From: Haloterrigena turkmenica DSM 5511
Lineage (GTDB): Archaea > Halobacteriota > Halobacteria > Halobacteriales > Natrialbaceae
NCBI RefSeq assembly: GCF_000025325.1
Contig: NC_013743.1
Coordinates: 1,364,001 to 1,428,000 of the forward strand
Length of the DNA: 64,000 nt
Reading direction: 5' to 3'
This document shows positions 53,628-63,667 of this stretch, one piece after another; within the stretch, counting starts at the first letter, position 1; every line of letters begins with the position of its first letter. The notes under the pieces were generated by a model that was not told where the DNA came from, made no database searches, and saw nothing but the letters and a program-made list of their open reading frames with translations. The position numbers were made by a program, and so were the translations under genes.

Positions 53628-55224
53628 CTCTGCCTTCAGCCTCGAGCGCCATTCCGGCCCGCTCGCCCAGTGCCTCGTCGACGGCCGCGATCAGCGCGCG
53701 GGCCTTGTCGAGGGTCTCGTCGTACTCGCGGTAGGGATCGGAGTCGTGGACGATCCCGGCGCCGACGCGGAGGTGGTACTCCTCGGCGTGGCGGACGAGC
53801 GTCCGGATGACGATGTTCAGCGTCGCCCGCCCGTCGAAACCGAAGATTCCGACGCTGCCCGTGTAGGGGCCCCGACGGGTCGCCTCAAGTTCGTCGATGA
53901 TTTCCATCGTCCGCGGCTTCGGCGCGCCGGTGATCGTACCGCCCGGGAAGACCGCCGCGATAGCGTCGGCCAGCGACTCGTCGTCGCGCAGTCGTCCGGT
54001 CACGTTCGAGACGAGGTGCATCACCTCCGAGTAGCGGTCGATCCGCCGGTACTCGTCGACCGTCACGGAGCCGTACTCGCAGACCTTCCCGAGGTCGTTA
54101 CGTTCCAGATCGACCAACATTGCGTGTTCGGCGCGTTCCTTCTCGTCGGTCAGGAGGTCCTCCTCGAGTTCTCGGTCGTCTTCGGCCGTCTCGCCGCGCG
54201 GTCGCGTGCCCGCGATGGGTTCCGTCCGGACGAAGTCGCCATTTCGTTCCAGTAATAGCTCGGGACTCGCGCTCACCAGATCGGCCGCACGAAACTCGAG
54301 GAGCCCCGAGTACGGCGCGGGGTTGACCCGTCGGAGGGCGTCGTAGGCCGCGACGGGGTGGACCGCCGCGGGGGCGACCAGCCGCTGGGAGACGTTCGCC
54401 TGAAAGGTGTCGCCGTCACGGACGTACTCCTTGACTCGACGGACGCGCTCGGCGAACGCCTCGCGGCCGCAGTCGCTCTCGAACGTCGCTTCGGACGTCG
54501 CGACTGGCGGCTCGTCGACCGCGGGATCGCCCTCGAGGGCGGCCCGCGCGAGCTCGAGCGCCCGGTCGCGGCCGCGTTCGTAGGCCGCCTCGAGCGTCTC
54601 GTCGGAGCGGCCGTCGCCGACCGCGATTCGCGGACAGGCCGTCACCCGCAGCGTCACCTCACCGTCGTCGGTCGGCGCTTCCCAGGCCGCCAGCCGGTCG
54701 TAGACGCCGATCTCGAGGCGGGGAAGCCCCCGATCGTCGACGGCCGACTCGGGAAGGGACTCGAGTTCGCGGGCGACGTCGTAGGAGAGCCAGCCGATCG
54801 CCCCGCAGGGGTAGGGGACCGAACAGTCGCCGCGAACCAGCTGGTCCTGCTCGAGGAGCCCCTCGAGGGCCGCCAGCGTCGGAGAATCCTCGTCGTCAGT
54901 TCGCGCGACCGCGTCGGGCCCGACCGTCAGCCGGTCGACGGGGTCGACGCCGAAGTAGCCCCAGCCGGGCTGGCCGCCGGTCGTCTCGAGGAAGGCGCCG
55001 CCCGCGTCGGCATCGCGCGCCCGTCGATAGGCGAGAAACGGATCGTCGACGGCGACGCGGACTTCGATTGGAATTCGAACGTCGGGTTCTCGTGACGTCG
55101 CGACGTCGGTCGTCACGTTGTCAGCCGGCGCATTATCGGTCGGTGTGGCGTCGTCACCCTCGAGCAGCTCATGGGCGGCGGCTCGAAACGACGCGAGCGA
55201 GGTAACGACGCGCGGATCGCTCAT
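53611..55224 (-). CDS. pabB: Aminodeoxychorismate/anthranilate synthase component I
   Basis: A 537-aa chorismate-binding enzyme: [37 protein letters not shown], and [20 protein letters not shown] are the family signatures. It aminates chorismate at C4 (aminodeoxychorismate) or C2 (anthranilate) with ammonia from the pabA product. The PIAGT motif has Ala where E. coli PabB has Lys (PIKGT); TrpE has Ala there, so the chemistry is not settled from this residue alone. The following class IV aminotransferase, and the lack of other trp genes, favour PabB. Confidence 0.87.
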   Translation of the reverse strand: MSDPRVVTSLASFRAAAHELLEGDDATPTDNAPADNVTTDVATSREPDVRIPIEVRVAVDDPFLAYRRARDADAGGAFLETTGGQPGWGYFGVDPVDRLTVGPDAVARTDDEDSPTLAALEGLLEQDQLVRGDCSVPYPCGAIGWLSYDVARELESLPESAVDDRGLPRLEIGVYDRLAAWEAPTDDGEVTLRVTACPRIAVGDGRSDETLEAAYERGRDRALELARAALEGDPAVDEPPVATSEATFESDCGREAFAERVRRVKEYVRDGDTFQANVSQRLVAPAAVHPVAAYDALRRVNPAPYSGLLEFRAADLVSASPELLLERNGDFVRTEPIAGTRPRGETAEDDRELEEDLLTDEKERAEHAMLVDLERNDLGKVCEYGSVTVDEYRRIDRYSEVMHLVSNVTGRLRDDESLADAIAAVFPGGTITGAPKPRTMEIIDELEATRRGPYTGSVGIFGFDGRATLNIVIRTLVRHAEEYHLRVGAGIVHDSDPYREYDETLDKARALIAAVDEALGERAGMALEAEGRGEQRE

Positions 55225-55353
55225 ACCCCTTGGAAGGGAGCGAGCGCCTAATCCTCTTGCGGTTTCGAGAGTAGCGGAAAACGAGAGGCCGAGAGTAGCC
55301 GTCGGGAGAGTGGGAGGTCGGACAGTCGTGCGTGGGAACGAGGGCGTCGACGA

Positions 55354-56172
55354 CTAGCGGACGTCCGCGCGGTCGATCCAGCCCTGAATGCGCGTTTCAG
55401 AGATGTCGGTCTGCTCGGACAGGTCGTCGGCGTCGGCGTCGGCGAGTTCGCCGACCGTTTCGACGCCCGCAGCGGCGAGGCGATCCGCGTAGGCCGGGCC
55501 GATCCCCTTGATCGAGTCGACCGGCTCCTGGTTGGTTTCGTCGTCGGCCGCCTCCTCCGGTTCGGACGCCGTCTCCGCGTCCGTCGCCGCGGATTCGTCG
55601 GCTGTCTCCGGCTCGATGGATTCCTCCTCGGGTTCCGCGGCGGCCGTCGGCTCCGGTTCTGGTTCGGTCGTCGCATCCGCGTCGGTCGAGTTGTCCGGCT
55701 CCGCCTCCTCGATGGCGGCGTCCGCAGCGCTGTCGGGCAGGTCCTCGACGTCCGGCGTTTCGTCCGCCGTGTCGGCAGCGGTCGCCTCCTCAGAGTCGTC
55801 AGCCGACGATCCGGCCGACTCGGCGGCTGCCGATTCCTCGGTTTCGACGGTCGACTCGTCAGCGTCAACGGCTGACTCCTCGGTATCGACGGCCGGCTCC
55901 TCGGTTTCGACAGCCGGCTCCTCAGTTCCGGCGGTCGACTCCTCGGTCCCGGTGGTCGTTTCGTCCGCGCCGCTCGTCGAACTCGAGGGCGCCGGCGTTT
56001 CGGTTGCCGCCGGCGTTTCCGTCGTCGATTCCGTCTCGGTCGGTTTGGCGTCGGCCTCGTCCTCCCGTGACCCTTCCCGTTCGACCGTTACCCCGACCTC
56101 TCGACCGCGTCCTCGCTCCGGGTCCGAATCGCCGAACCCGAGCAGCGACTTCAGCTTTTGGAGGATTGCCAT
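55354..56172 (-). CDS. Helix-hairpin-helix protein with long acidic repeat linker
   Basis: A 272-aa protein in three parts: a short basic N-terminus (MAILQKLKSLLGFGDSD), a Glu/Thr/Ala-rich disordered linker of about 185 residues including seven-residue repeats at 76-117 (TEEPAVE, TEEPAVD, TEESAVD), and a C-terminal HhH module (about 218-272: VDSIKGIGPAYADRLAAAGV). The HhH end resembles DNA-binding DUF4332/HhH domains. Related haloarchaeal proteins are often longer and involved in DNA contact, but no activity is known. ATG 56172 was chosen as the start of the conserved N-terminus. Confidence 0.8.
   Translation of the reverse strand: MAILQKLKSLLGFGDSDPERGRGREVGVTVEREGSREDEADAKPTETESTTETPAATETPAPSSSTSGADETTTGTEESTAGTEEPAVETEEPAVDTEESAVDADESTVETEESAAAESAGSSADDSEEATAADTADETPDVEDLPDSAADAAIEEAEPDNSTDADATTEPEPEPTAAAEPEEESIEPETADESAATDAETASEPEEAADDETNQEPVDSIKGIGPAYADRLAAAGVETVGELADADADDLSEQTDISETRIQGWIDRADVR
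55822..55947 (-). repeat. 21-bp tandem repeats coding heptapeptides
   Basis: Residues 76-117 of the HhH protein are six imperfect heptads (TEESTAG, TEEPAVE, TEEPAVD, TEESAVD, ADESTVE, TEESAAA), encoded by imperfect 21-bp tandem units. They could change in number between strains by slippage or recombination. Confidence 0.6.
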
Positions 56173-56252
56173 TGTGGCGATATAGTCGGCTCCATCACTT
56201 AAATTCGCCTGATACTCGGATCTCGACCGTCGATTCCGGCCGCAGACCCGGC

Positions 56253-57068
56253 TCAGAGCCGATCGCGAAGCGCCGCGTTCATCGCGTCGACCGGCGCCTC
56301 TCGCCCGGTCCAGCGCTCGAACGCTTCGACGCCCTGGTAGAGCAACATCCACGCGCCGTCGACGGTCGTCGCCCCGGCCGCGGTCGCGTCCCGAAGGAGT
56401 CGCGTCTCGAGCGGGCGGTAGACCGCGTCCAGCACGGCTAGGTCGCCGTGGAGCGCGTCGGCCGGCACCGGCGTCTCGTCTTCCTCCATGCCGACGCTGG
56501 TGGCGTTGACGAGCACGTCGGCGTCGGAAAGCAGGTCGACGAGCGTCTCGTCCTCGAGGCCGTGACCCGTCGCGCCAGGCACCTCGTCGGCGAGGTCGCG
56601 GGCCGTCGACGCGGTCCGGTTGGCGATCTCGACGGTCGCGCCCGCGTCAGCGAGGCCGAAGGCGACGGCCCGGCCAGCGCCGCCGGCGCCGACGACGACC
56701 GCGCGTGCGCCGTCGACTGACACGCCGTGATCGCGCAGGGCACGCAGGGCACCGACCGCGTCGGTGTTGTGGCCCGTCGGGGCGCCCTCGCCCGTGAAAT
56801 CGATCGTGTTGACGGCGCCGATCCGGGTCGCCAGTTCGTCCGCCTCGACGCACTCGAGGACGTCCTGCTTGAACGGAATCGTCACGTTCAGTCCCGCGAT
56901 ACCCAGCGCGTCGGCGCCGTCGATCGCGTCCTCGATCGCCGAGGGCTCGGGCTCGAAGGTGACGTAGCGAGCCTCGAGGCCGAGTTCGTCGTAGGCGGCT
57001 TCGTGCATCGGCGGCGACAGCGAGTGTCCGACCGGGTTGCCGAGCAACCCGAAGACGTCCATAGCCAT
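56253..57068 (-). CDS. aroE: Shikimate dehydrogenase
   Basis: A 271-aa AroE: N-terminal [20 protein letters not shown] (shikimate-binding SLSPPMH), catalytic Lys in [12 protein letters not shown] and Asp in [13 protein letters not shown], then the NADP loop [12 protein letters not shown]. It reduces 3-dehydroshikimate in the route to chorismate, which feeds the nearby pab operon. ATG 57068 (MAMDVFG) lies about 28 bp from the TATA-like element (57092-57099) and is preferred to the ATG six bases later. It stands alone, as aroE does in many archaea. Confidence 0.94.
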   Translation of the reverse strand: MAMDVFGLLGNPVGHSLSPPMHEAAYDELGLEARYVTFEPEPSAIEDAIDGADALGIAGLNVTIPFKQDVLECVEADELATRIGAVNTIDFTGEGAPTGHNTDAVGALRALRDHGVSVDGARAVVVGAGGAGRAVAFGLADAGATVEIANRTASTARDLADEVPGATGHGLEDETLVDLLSDADVLVNATSVGMEEDETPVPADALHGDLAVLDAVYRPLETRLLRDATAAGATTVDGAWMLLYQGVEAFERWTGREAPVDAMNAALRDRL

Positions 57069-57091
57069 ACCACACAGTCGCGTCGAGGGGA

Positions 57092-57099
57092 CTATAATC
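57092..57099 (-). promoter_or_regulatory. TATA-like element of aroE
   Basis: On the minus strand GATTATAG is centred about 28 bp before ATG 57068, indicating a leaderless transcript and supporting that start. Confidence 0.5.
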
Positions 57100-57202
57100 G
57101 GTGCGACTTCGGCGACGGAGCGTCCGCGCGCGATCCACAACCGACTCGCCGACGCGAGATGCTTTCGGATTTCTTTTACCCCCCTCTCGAGTAGCCGCCG
57201 CT

Positions 57203-58150
57203 ATGCTCTCCGGCATTCCGCTGTATCTCGTCCTACTCGCGGCCGGTATCGTCGCGCTCTACGGCGGCGCGGAACTGCTCGTCGCCGGCGCCGGCCGGCT
57301 CGCGCTGGGGATCGGCCTCCGGGCGGCGACCGTCGGCGTGACGGTAGTCGCCTTCGCGACGACCGCGCCGGAACTGTTCGTCTCGACGATCGGCGCGCTG
57401 AACGTCTCGACAGATATCGGCCTCGGCGCGGTCATCGGCTCGAACATCGCCAACATCGGGCTGGTGCTCGGCATCTCGGCGCTCATCAAACCCCTCCAGG
57501 TCAGTTCGATCGTCATGCGCCGCCACGTTCCGTTCATGGTGTTCGCCGCGATACTGCTGGTCGCCCTCGGCGCCAACGGGACGATCGGCCGCCTCGAGGG
57601 CGCGGTCTTCCTGCTGGTACTGGCCGGTTTCACCGGCTATCTGCTCTACTACGTCAACGCCGACCCGGCGCCGATGATGGACGATCCGGACGCCGGCGAG
57701 GGGATCTCGCCCCGGGACGTCGCGCTCGTCGTCGGCGGGCTGATTGCGCTCGTCATCGGCTCGCGGTGGCTGGTCTCTGGCGGCACCGGGCTGTTGTCGG
57801 CGCTCGGCTTTTCGGACCTCTTTATCGGCCTGACGGTGCTCGCACTCGGCACCTCACTGCCGGAGCTGGCGGCGTCGGTCGTCAGTGCCGTCCGCGGCGA
57901 GACCGCGTTCTCCATCGGCAACGTCGTCGGCTCGAACATCTACAACATCCTCGCGGTGCTGGGGATCGTCGCCCTGATCACGCCGATCGAGATCGCCTCG
58001 AGCACGTTCCGGCTCGAACTCCCGTTCCTGCTCGCCTTCACGGTCGTCCTGGTCGCAATGATGGGGTACGGGCGGCGGCTCACGAGACTCGACGGCGCCG
58101 CGCTCGTCGTCGGCTACGCCGGATTCATCTACCTGCTGTTCCCGTCCTAG
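57203..58150 (+). CDS. CaCA-family sodium/calcium exchanger
   Basis: A 315-aa membrane protein in two inverted halves with the CaCA alpha repeats: TAPELFVSTIGAL and GSNIANIGLVLG in the first half, LGTSLPELAASVVSAV and GSNIYNILAVLG in the second. It exchanges Na+ or H+ for Ca2+ across the membrane; about ten helices are expected. The acidic loop between halves (NADPAPMMDDPDAGEG) is cytoplasmic. It is divergent from aroE. ATG 57203 gives the family length. Confidence 0.93.
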   Translation: MLSGIPLYLVLLAAGIVALYGGAELLVAGAGRLALGIGLRAATVGVTVVAFATTAPELFVSTIGALNVSTDIGLGAVIGSNIANIGLVLGISALIKPLQVSSIVMRRHVPFMVFAAILLVALGANGTIGRLEGAVFLLVLAGFTGYLLYYVNADPAPMMDDPDAGEGISPRDVALVVGGLIALVIGSRWLVSGGTGLLSALGFSDLFIGLTVLALGTSLPELAASVVSAVRGETAFSIGNVVGSNIYNILAVLGIVALITPIEIASSTFRLELPFLLAFTVVLVAMMGYGRRLTRLDGAALVVGYAGFIYLLFPS

Positions 58151-58190
58151 AAGAGTCCGTTAGGATGACCGCGAGAATCGGCGAAAACGT

Positions 58191-59453
58191 CTAGAGTGGT
58201 GTCGACTCTGTATTCCCGGTCGCGTCGGCACACTGTGACTGCAGTTGATCCAGTCGCGGCCCGACGTGTTCGCGGACGATCCGTACCAGCGCGTTCTCCG
58301 GGCCGTCGCCGGTGATGGCGGTCGTCCGCGACGGCGGCGACGATTCCTCGTCGGCCGTGACGAGCATCACGCGCTCGCGATCGGCGAAGACGACGTGCCC
58401 GTGGTGGTTCCAGCCGGTGGGGAGGTTCAGCCAGTCGCACTGGGGCTCGCAGATCGTCGCCCCGGGAACGGCCGACCTGACGGTGTCCCGAACGCGGGGC
58501 GACTGCGAGCCGACGTAGACGTCGACCCCGCGGTCGGCGGCGGCTTGCCAGCGCTCGAGACAGCGCCGCCCGAGCAGTCCCGCGTCGGGCACCGTCACGA
58601 CCAATTCTTCCTCGGCGCTGTCCGCGATCTCGTGGCCCCTGGCGACGACGCGTTCGGTCCCCTCGAGCGTCCGGCAGCCGCCCGCGTCCGTCGAGACGCC
58701 CGCGGTTTCGCTCCCCGCGCCGACGCCGTCAGTCTCCGACTGTCCGTCGGCCGTTCGCAGAAGCGTGCACACGTCCGCGAGCGGTCCATCGGCCAGCCAC
58801 TCGGCTTGCCACTGAGCCGCGTCCGTCTCGATCGAGGCGATTCCGTCGGCTCGATCGTACGCGACGAGACCGGCGTCCTCGAGCGCGGGCAGGTCGTCGT
58901 GGGCGAGTCGCGTCTCGATCGGTGCCCGTGCCGATTCGTCGACGTCGACGAGCCGCGTTTCCTCGCTTCGCGCCACGAGGGTCGCGGCGAGGTCGGCGAC
59001 GGCGAGCCCCTCGGGGTGTCTCGCGAGGACGCGACAGACCTCGCGGCGACGGGCGGGACACAGCGCCTCGAGCGTTCGGTTCACCCGCTGTTCGTCCCAC
59101 TCCGTGCCGCCGGTCGGGTTCTCGAGCAGGAACGTCACCCAGTCGGCGTCGAACAGCGGCCGGTCGGCGAGGGCGAGCCACCGTGTTTCGTCGTCCGGTT
59201 CCCGCTCGATCAGCAGGTCGGCCTCGAGCAGCCGGGGGACGTGGTTGTGAACGAGTTCGATGTGCGCGGTCCGGACCTGCTCGGTGGTGACGATCGGCGA
59301 TGCGTGTTCGCGAACGGCCACCTCCGTCGCGAGCGTTTCCAGCGACGTGGGCTCTCGACGGTCGAAGAGGACCGAGAGGAGATACCGCCGTCGGGGGGCG
59401 GCGAGACCATCGAACGCGGTGGTTATCTGTTCAGTAGCGGAGCCGGGATTCAT
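58191..59453 (-). CDS. Tandem DUF7344 protein with C-terminal sensor-like domain
   Basis: A 420-aa protein. Two DUF7344 winged-helix domains (LAAPRRRYLLSVLFDRREPT at about 17-110, and LCPARRREVCRVLARHPEGL at about 131-215) are followed by a TrmB-like/PLD-like region (EELVVTVPDAGLLGRRCLER; VDVYVGSQSPRVRDTVRSAV). It looks like a one-component regulator with a ligand-binding C-terminus. ATG 59453 was chosen; upstream residues to 59705 are a shadow of the neighbouring gene. It is 82 bp downstream of the PAS/Bat gene on the same strand and may share its operon. Confidence 0.82.
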   Translation of the reverse strand: MNPGSATEQITTAFDGLAAPRRRYLLSVLFDRREPTSLETLATEVAVREHASPIVTTEQVRTAHIELVHNHVPRLLEADLLIEREPDDETRWLALADRPLFDADWVTFLLENPTGGTEWDEQRVNRTLEALCPARRREVCRVLARHPEGLAVADLAATLVARSEETRLVDVDESARAPIETRLAHDDLPALEDAGLVAYDRADGIASIETDAAQWQAEWLADGPLADVCTLLRTADGQSETDGVGAGSETAGVSTDAGGCRTLEGTERVVARGHEIADSAEEELVVTVPDAGLLGRRCLERWQAAADRGVDVYVGSQSPRVRDTVRSAVPGATICEPQCDWLNLPTGWNHHGHVVFADRERVMLVTADEESSPPSRTTAITGDGPENALVRIVREHVGPRLDQLQSQCADATGNTESTPL

Positions 59454-59535
59454 TACTCGATAGAGAGGATTGACGCGGGAAAGGACTGTACCAGCGTGCT
59501 CTGGTATGACCGAGAGATACCGCGACGGAATCCTC

Positions 59536-62040
59536 TCATCCTCCCCGTAGCTCGCGTTTAGCGCCGGTCCCGCCCTCGAAGTACGCCGTGAGGACCTTCG
59601 CCTGAGCGACCCGGAGGTGCTGGTGGAACGTCTGGCGGGCGATCCCGAGTCGATCGGCGATCTCACCGGCGTCGCTGCTTCGCGTCGGCCACTCGAAGTA
59701 GCCACCGTAGAAGGCCGCCTCGAGGGCCGTCCGCTGTTTCTCGGTCAACTCTTCGGCGACCCGCCGCCGGAAGTCGCCGCCGGTCTCGACCGGCTGCTCG
59801 ACGGTCCGTTTCGACACGAACTCCGTCTCGGGGTAGGCCGCGGTGACGGCGTCGACGAGGTCGCGGACCTCGATATCGGGACTGGCCTGGACGACCGTCG
59901 TCGAGACCCCGCGGTCGGCGACTCGCGAGCGCACCCGGGCTCCGTAATCCGCGAGCAAGCCGGTGATCGTCGGCCCGGCGACGACGACCTCCCAGTGGCT
60001 TTCGTCCGCGTCGGTATCGACCAACCGGAGCTCCTCGACCGCGTCGTAGTCGGTCACGACCGCCCGGATCCGCTCGGGATCGGCGTCGGTGACGGTCACG
60101 TAGTGGACGAACCGCTCGTCGGTCAGCGGTAACACGTGACCGATCGAGAGCCGGCAGTCGAGGCGGGCCGAGCAGTCGACGTAGACGTCCCGCGGGTCGG
60201 TGGACTCGAACTCGAGTTCGACGACGATGTCCTGATAAAGGAGGCGCCGGACCGCCATCGCGTTGATCGCGTGTCCGATCGTGCCGCCAAACTCCTGAAG
60301 GACCTCTCGCTCGCGGTCGGTAAACGCCGCGGACTCGGCGGCGCCGACGACGAGCAGCCCGTAGGTGCGACCGCTCGCGGTGATCGGGACGACCGCGACC
60401 GCGCCGTAGTCGCGCTCGCGGGCGTCGCGGCGCCAGTCGTCGACGTCGCTCTCGCGGAGGTCGTGATAACACCGCACGGACTCCATCTCGAGCGTCGGTT
60501 CGTCCGAGTCGTCGTCCGGGGGCCCGACGAACGACGGGAGGACGGTCTCGACCGCGTCCGCGTCGATCCCGTCCCACGCCTGGGGTTCCCACGGCTGCCG
60601 GCCGCTCGTCACGACCGGGTCGACCCGACCGATGGCGGCGAATCGGTAGGCGTCCGCGTCGGCGAACGTCTCGACGATCGCCGACTCGACCTCGTCGCGG
60701 GTCTCGGCCGTGACCATCGCCTCGTCGATCGTCCTGATCGTCGCGTTGAGCCGCTCCAGGCGCTCGAGTTCCCGCTCACGGGCCTTGCGACCGGTGATGT
60801 CGCGGCCGACGCCGGTAAAGCCGAGCACGGAGCCGGTGTCGTCAGTGATCCGCGCGCTGTTGAACTCGTAGGGAACGATCTCGCCGTCGCTCGTCAGTAA
60901 CCCTCCCTCGGCGGTAACGCGGTCGCCGTCCTCGAGGATTCGCTCGATGGCGTCGGCGATGTGATCGCGGTCAGACGGGGCGATGAACTCGAGCGGGTTC
61001 CTTTCCTCGAGTTCGCCCGACTCGTAGCCCGTCGCCTGCTCGAACCGTTCGTTCCAGTGGATCAGCTTCCCCTCAGTGTCGTAGGCGTAGAGCATGTCCG
61101 GCTGGGCCTCGAAGATGCTCTCGGTCAGCGCCTTCTCCTCGCGGAGTTCCCGCTCGCGGGCCTTGCGGTCGCTGACGTCGCGACCGACGCCGGTAAAGCC
61201 CAGGACGGACCCGGTCTCGTCGGTGATCCGTGCCGTGTTGAACTCGTAGGGGATCCGCCGCCCGTCCTTCGTGAGCAGCTCCGCTTCGACGGAAACGTAC
61301 GGGGATTCCTCGAGGATTCGCTGGAGGGCGTCGGCGACCCGTTCGCGGTGGTCCGGGGCGACGAACTCGAGGGGCTCCATCTCGGCCAGTTCCGACTCCG
61401 CGTACCCCGTCACCTCCGGAACGCGGTCGTTCCACTTGAGGAAGGTCCCCTCCGCATCGAAGGCGTAGACGACGTCCGGTTGGGCCTCGAAGATGCTCTC
61501 CGAGAACGTCTTCTCCTCGCGGAGGTTCCGTTCGCGTTCGTACTCGTCGGTCCGGTCCTGGAGGACGTTCGCGTAGGCCACGACGTCGCCGGCCGACTCG
61601 TCCGTACCGGCGCTCGAGGTCGCGTCGGGGTCGAACGTCCCCGAGTCGGCGACCTCGTCCCCGCGGATCGGAACGACCACCTCGCGAGCCCAGAACCGGC
61701 TGCCGTCGCTCCGGTGTCGCCAGCCCTCGTCTTCGACGCGCCCCTGGGTTCGCGCGTGCTCGAGCACCTTCGCCGGCCGGCCGGTCGTGCGCTCTTCGGC
61801 TGGGAAGAAGATGCGATAGTGACGACCCACGACCTCGGCTTCCTCGTATCCCGTGAGCTCTCGGACGCTCTCGTTCCACGCGGCGACGCGACCGTCGGCG
61901 TCGAGTATCGACACCCCGTGATCGGGGAGGCGCGTCGCCAGCCGGCGAACGTCGAGGGTGAACTCGAGGCGGTCGTCTCCGTTCGGTCCGGTCTCCGATT
62001 CGTTCGCCCCACCGTTACACTCCGAGGATGAGTCCGTCAT
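59536..62040 (-). CDS. Bat-like PAS-GAF-HTH_10 sensor regulator
   Basis: An 834-aa regulator with three PAS domains (about 25-145, 190-310 and 315-425; each shows GYEEAEV/GYAESELAEMEPL/GYESGELEERNPL motifs and a PAC end with GFTGVGRDV or similar), a GAF-type domain (about 440-600), the Bat-associated region and a C-terminal HTH_10 (LTEKQRTALEAAFYGGYFEW then IADRLGIARQTFHQHLRV). Such proteins sense oxygen, redox or light and control target genes directly; the founder is the bacterio-opsin activator. No bop gene is nearby. It may work with the tandem DUF7344 gene downstream. Confidence 0.9.
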   Translation of the reverse strand: MTDSSSECNGGANESETGPNGDDRLEFTLDVRRLATRLPDHGVSILDADGRVAAWNESVRELTGYEEAEVVGRHYRIFFPAEERTTGRPAKVLEHARTQGRVEDEGWRHRSDGSRFWAREVVVPIRGDEVADSGTFDPDATSSAGTDESAGDVVAYANVLQDRTDEYERERNLREEKTFSESIFEAQPDVVYAFDAEGTFLKWNDRVPEVTGYAESELAEMEPLEFVAPDHRERVADALQRILEESPYVSVEAELLTKDGRRIPYEFNTARITDETGSVLGFTGVGRDVSDRKARERELREEKALTESIFEAQPDMLYAYDTEGKLIHWNERFEQATGYESGELEERNPLEFIAPSDRDHIADAIERILEDGDRVTAEGGLLTSDGEIVPYEFNSARITDDTGSVLGFTGVGRDITGRKARERELERLERLNATIRTIDEAMVTAETRDEVESAIVETFADADAYRFAAIGRVDPVVTSGRQPWEPQAWDGIDADAVETVLPSFVGPPDDDSDEPTLEMESVRCYHDLRESDVDDWRRDARERDYGAVAVVPITASGRTYGLLVVGAAESAAFTDREREVLQEFGGTIGHAINAMAVRRLLYQDIVVELEFESTDPRDVYVDCSARLDCRLSIGHVLPLTDERFVHYVTVTDADPERIRAVVTDYDAVEELRLVDTDADESHWEVVVAGPTITGLLADYGARVRSRVADRGVSTTVVQASPDIEVRDLVDAVTAAYPETEFVSKRTVEQPVETGGDFRRRVAEELTEKQRTALEAAFYGGYFEWPTRSSDAGEIADRLGIARQTFHQHLRVAQAKVLTAYFEGGTGAKRELRGG

Positions 62041-62240
62041 TGGTTGGTGTATTCAGAACACGTTCGCGCTGGCCGTGTTCAGGCCAGTGGTTCCCGTTAC
62101 CAGTTACCACTCAGAACGTGGAAAAACCGACGGTGACCTGTGCCACGTATTTATGTTTATTTTTCGTTTATGGTGCCGGAGTGACCAATTCTGGGACGAG
62201 AACCGACGACGTTACTGGGTCCCAGCCCGGTCGACCGAGT

Positions 62241-63575
62241 ATGAGCGACCTCGCGATCGTCGAGAGCCGGGCCGACCGCGCGTCGGTCCACGTCTGCGAC
62301 CAGCTCCGCGACCTCGCCGACTGGGAGGCCCTCGAGGACGGCTCCCGACCCGACGCCGACGGCGGCGGGACCTACTACCGTCTCGAGGGCGCCGAACTCC
62401 GGTCGTTCGAGGACTTCCACCTAGAACTCGAGTCCCCCGTCGACGCCTTCGACTGCGACCCCGACGTGCTGGTGTTCGCCTCCCGCCACTCCGGCGACAC
62501 GGGACCGCTGCTGACGGGCCACTTCACGGGCAATTTCGGCCCCGCGGAGTTCGGCGGCGAGCCTAACGCCGTCGCAGACGCGTGTCCCCACGCGCTGGCG
62601 CGCCTGCTCGAGGCCTTCGACGAGCACGCCCCCGAAGGATACGACGTCGGGATGGAGTGTACCCACCACGGCCCGACCGACGTCGGCTGTCCGTCGCTGT
62701 TCGCGGAACTGGGCAGCGGCGACGAGCAGTGGGACGACCCCGCCGGCGCCGAGGCGGTCGCCCGAGCGATTCTGGATCTGCGCGGCGTCGATCCCCACCG
62801 CTCGCGGCAGATCGTCGGCTTCGGCGGCAACCACTACGCGCCGCGGTTCGAGCGCGTCGTCCGCGAGACCGAGTGGGCAGTCGGCCACGTCGCGGCCGAC
62901 TGGGCCCTCGAGTCGATGGCCCACCCGACGACCCACCCCGACGTGCTCGCGGCCGCGTTCGAGGCCAGCGAGGCTGAGATCGCGCTCGTCGACGGCGAGT
63001 GGCCGGTCCTCGAGGAGACGCTCGAAGAACTTGGTCATCGGCTCGTCAGCGAGACGTGGCTCCGCGAGGTGGGTGACCGACCGCTCGAGGTGGTCGACGC
63101 CGTCGAGTCCGATCTCGGGCGCGTCGACGACGGAATCCGGTTCGGCGACCGACGCGCGGACGCGTTCGACGTCGTCGACCTGCCGGCCGATCTGGTCGCC
63201 ACCGCACAGGGGATCGATCCCGACCGCGTGCGAGAAATCGTCGCATCGAACGCCGTCGCCTTCGCGACGGAGAACGGCGGCAGTCGCGTCGGATCGCGCG
63301 TCGCGATTCCGGCCGAAGACGAAGACACCGCCCGCGAAACGATCGTTGCGGAGCTCGCAACCGTCCTCGAGGAGAAGTACGACGACGTGACCGTCGCGGA
63401 CGACGCGGTCGTCGCCGAGCGGACGGCGTTCGATCCCAACCTCGCGCGCGAGGTCGGCGTCCCCGAGGGGCCGAAATTCGGCGCGCTCGCCGACGGCGAG
63501 TCCGTCACCGTCGACGGAGAAACGGTCAGTCCGCAGAGAGTTCAGCGTCAGGAAACCGATCGGTTCTCGAAGTAA
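62241..63575 (+). CDS. dtdA: Archaeal D-aminoacyl-tRNA deacylase DtdA (DTD2/GEK1 type)
   Basis: A 444-aa DtdA: conserved VFASRHSGDTGPLLTGHFTG, MECTHHGPTDVGCPSLFAEL and FGGNHYAPRF blocks with His residues that bind zinc. It hydrolyses D-aminoacyl-tRNAs to protect translation. Archaeal and plant members are about 300 aa; halophilic ones carry an extra C-terminal domain of about 150 residues, visible here from about 290. ATG 62241 starts the conserved MSDLAIVESRADRAS. The gene lies 157 bp upstream of ftsZ1 in the same direction, as in several haloarchaea. Confidence 0.92.
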   Translation: MSDLAIVESRADRASVHVCDQLRDLADWEALEDGSRPDADGGGTYYRLEGAELRSFEDFHLELESPVDAFDCDPDVLVFASRHSGDTGPLLTGHFTGNFGPAEFGGEPNAVADACPHALARLLEAFDEHAPEGYDVGMECTHHGPTDVGCPSLFAELGSGDEQWDDPAGAEAVARAILDLRGVDPHRSRQIVGFGGNHYAPRFERVVRETEWAVGHVAADWALESMAHPTTHPDVLAAAFEASEAEIALVDGEWPVLEETLEELGHRLVSETWLREVGDRPLEVVDAVESDLGRVDDGIRFGDRRADAFDVVDLPADLVATAQGIDPDRVREIVASNAVAFATENGGSRVGSRVAIPAEDEDTARETIVAELATVLEEKYDDVTVADDAVVAERTAFDPNLAREVGVPEGPKFGALADGESVTVDGETVSPQRVQRQETDRFSK

Positions 63576-63667
63576 CCGGACAGAACGAACGCAGTAATCG
63601 CCGGCTACCGGGTCAGGGGACGGGATTCACGGCATCGAGTAGGTGACAGATACTCACTCCCGATCGT

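Noticed and set aside
52004-55224. Tryptophan operon instead of pab operon
   Set aside because: No trpC, trpD, trpF or trpA/B nearby, and a class IV aminotransferase is coupled to pabA.
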